Positions 63,914 through 64,000 of a stretch of 64,000 bases of DNA are shown here, in pieces. This stretch comes from Clostridiales bacterium (GTDB lineage: Bacteria; Bacillota; Clostridia; Christensenellales; Aristaeellaceae). Location: the NCBI GenBank assembly GCA_015056255.1, contig SVGP01000008.1, forward strand, positions 40,791 to 104,790, given 5' to 3'. A program made the translations under genes and the position numbers. Under the pieces are notes generated by a model. That model had not been told where the DNA came from. It searched no databases and saw only the letters and a list, made by a program, of their open reading frames with translations. Each line of letters begins with the position of its first letter. Within the stretch, counting starts at the first letter, position 1.

Positions 63914-64000
63914 ATGAAGAAGTTTGTATGCTCTGTTTGCGGTTATGTACACGAAGGCGACGCCGCCCCCGAAAGATGCCCCCAGTGCAAGGTTCCCGCT
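63914..64000 (+). CDS. Rubredoxin-domain protein, N-terminal part (continues past window)
   Basis: The first 29 residues are visible: MKKFVCSVCGYVHEGDAAP, then RCPQCKVPA, with both CxxC pairs of a rubredoxin-type iron site. This opening is common to rubrerythrin/NADH-peroxidase-type proteins and to small rubredoxins; which one cannot be told because the frame runs off the edge. AAAGGAG lies about 10 bp before the ATG. The position after perR and rbr supports a peroxide-reduction role. Confidence 0.82.
   Translation, partial: MKKFVCSVCGYVHEGDAAPERCPQCKVPA

Overview
The window reads as chromosomal DNA of an anaerobic, fermentative member of the Bacillota (class Clostridia, probably a gut bacterium). 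The grounds are strong AAGGAGG-type ribosome sites, TTGACA/TATAAT promoters, a PerR-rubrerythrin-rubredoxin oxidative stress block, the clostridial families DUF4317, DUF4342 and DUF4179, short TagB/TagF teichoic acid enzymes, and secreted cohesin/dockerin proteins. Base composition looks close to half G+C. I see no rRNA, tRNA, CRISPR array, phage gene or transposase.

Layout: 1-7136 holds the end of one MATE exporter gene and a complete second one. Between them lies a three-gene set: a helical protein, a protein kinase-NACHT ATPase-membrane fusion, and a secreted protein. 7273-12478 has DUF4317, a metallo-hydrolase, an AI-2E-type permease, a TIM-barrel isomerase, a secreted peptidoglycan-binding-like protein and a thioesterase. 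12616-14853 is the tdh-kbl threonine-to-glycine operon. 15109-21633 (minus strand) holds a GH99-like/WbsX protein, a secreted SH3-like protein, and a GH13 glycosidase with glycogen phosphorylase. 21883-26938 is a teichoic-acid or polyol-phosphate polymer operon: LicD, two glycerophosphotransferases, a TarI-like cytidylyltransferase and an epimerase. 27125-41839 is mostly metabolic: an aminotransferase, two SDRs, an ECF sigma/anti-sigma pair, RluF, an SGNH hydrolase, an aldo/keto reductase, a secreted membrane-anchored beta protein, a phosphohexomutase and transketolase.

42310-58395 is the standout region. Four consecutive genes encode exported proteins built from 39-41-residue repeats, each repeat with three Cys and one His. 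They include a giant of about 3,327 residues with roughly 75 repeats. Three of the four carry cohesin-like domains, three end in a type I dockerin, and two have both. This looks like a set of parts for a non-covalent extracellular assembly, and I cannot match it to a described system. The minus-strand argS-manA-GH4 operon and the PerR/rubrerythrin/rubredoxin block close the window.

Many intergenic gaps carry GC-rich paired palindromes of a few families (TGTAGGGGCG..., GTAGGGGACGGG..., GCTCCCTT...AAGGGAGC). They appear to be small dispersed repeats, and some may act as terminators.
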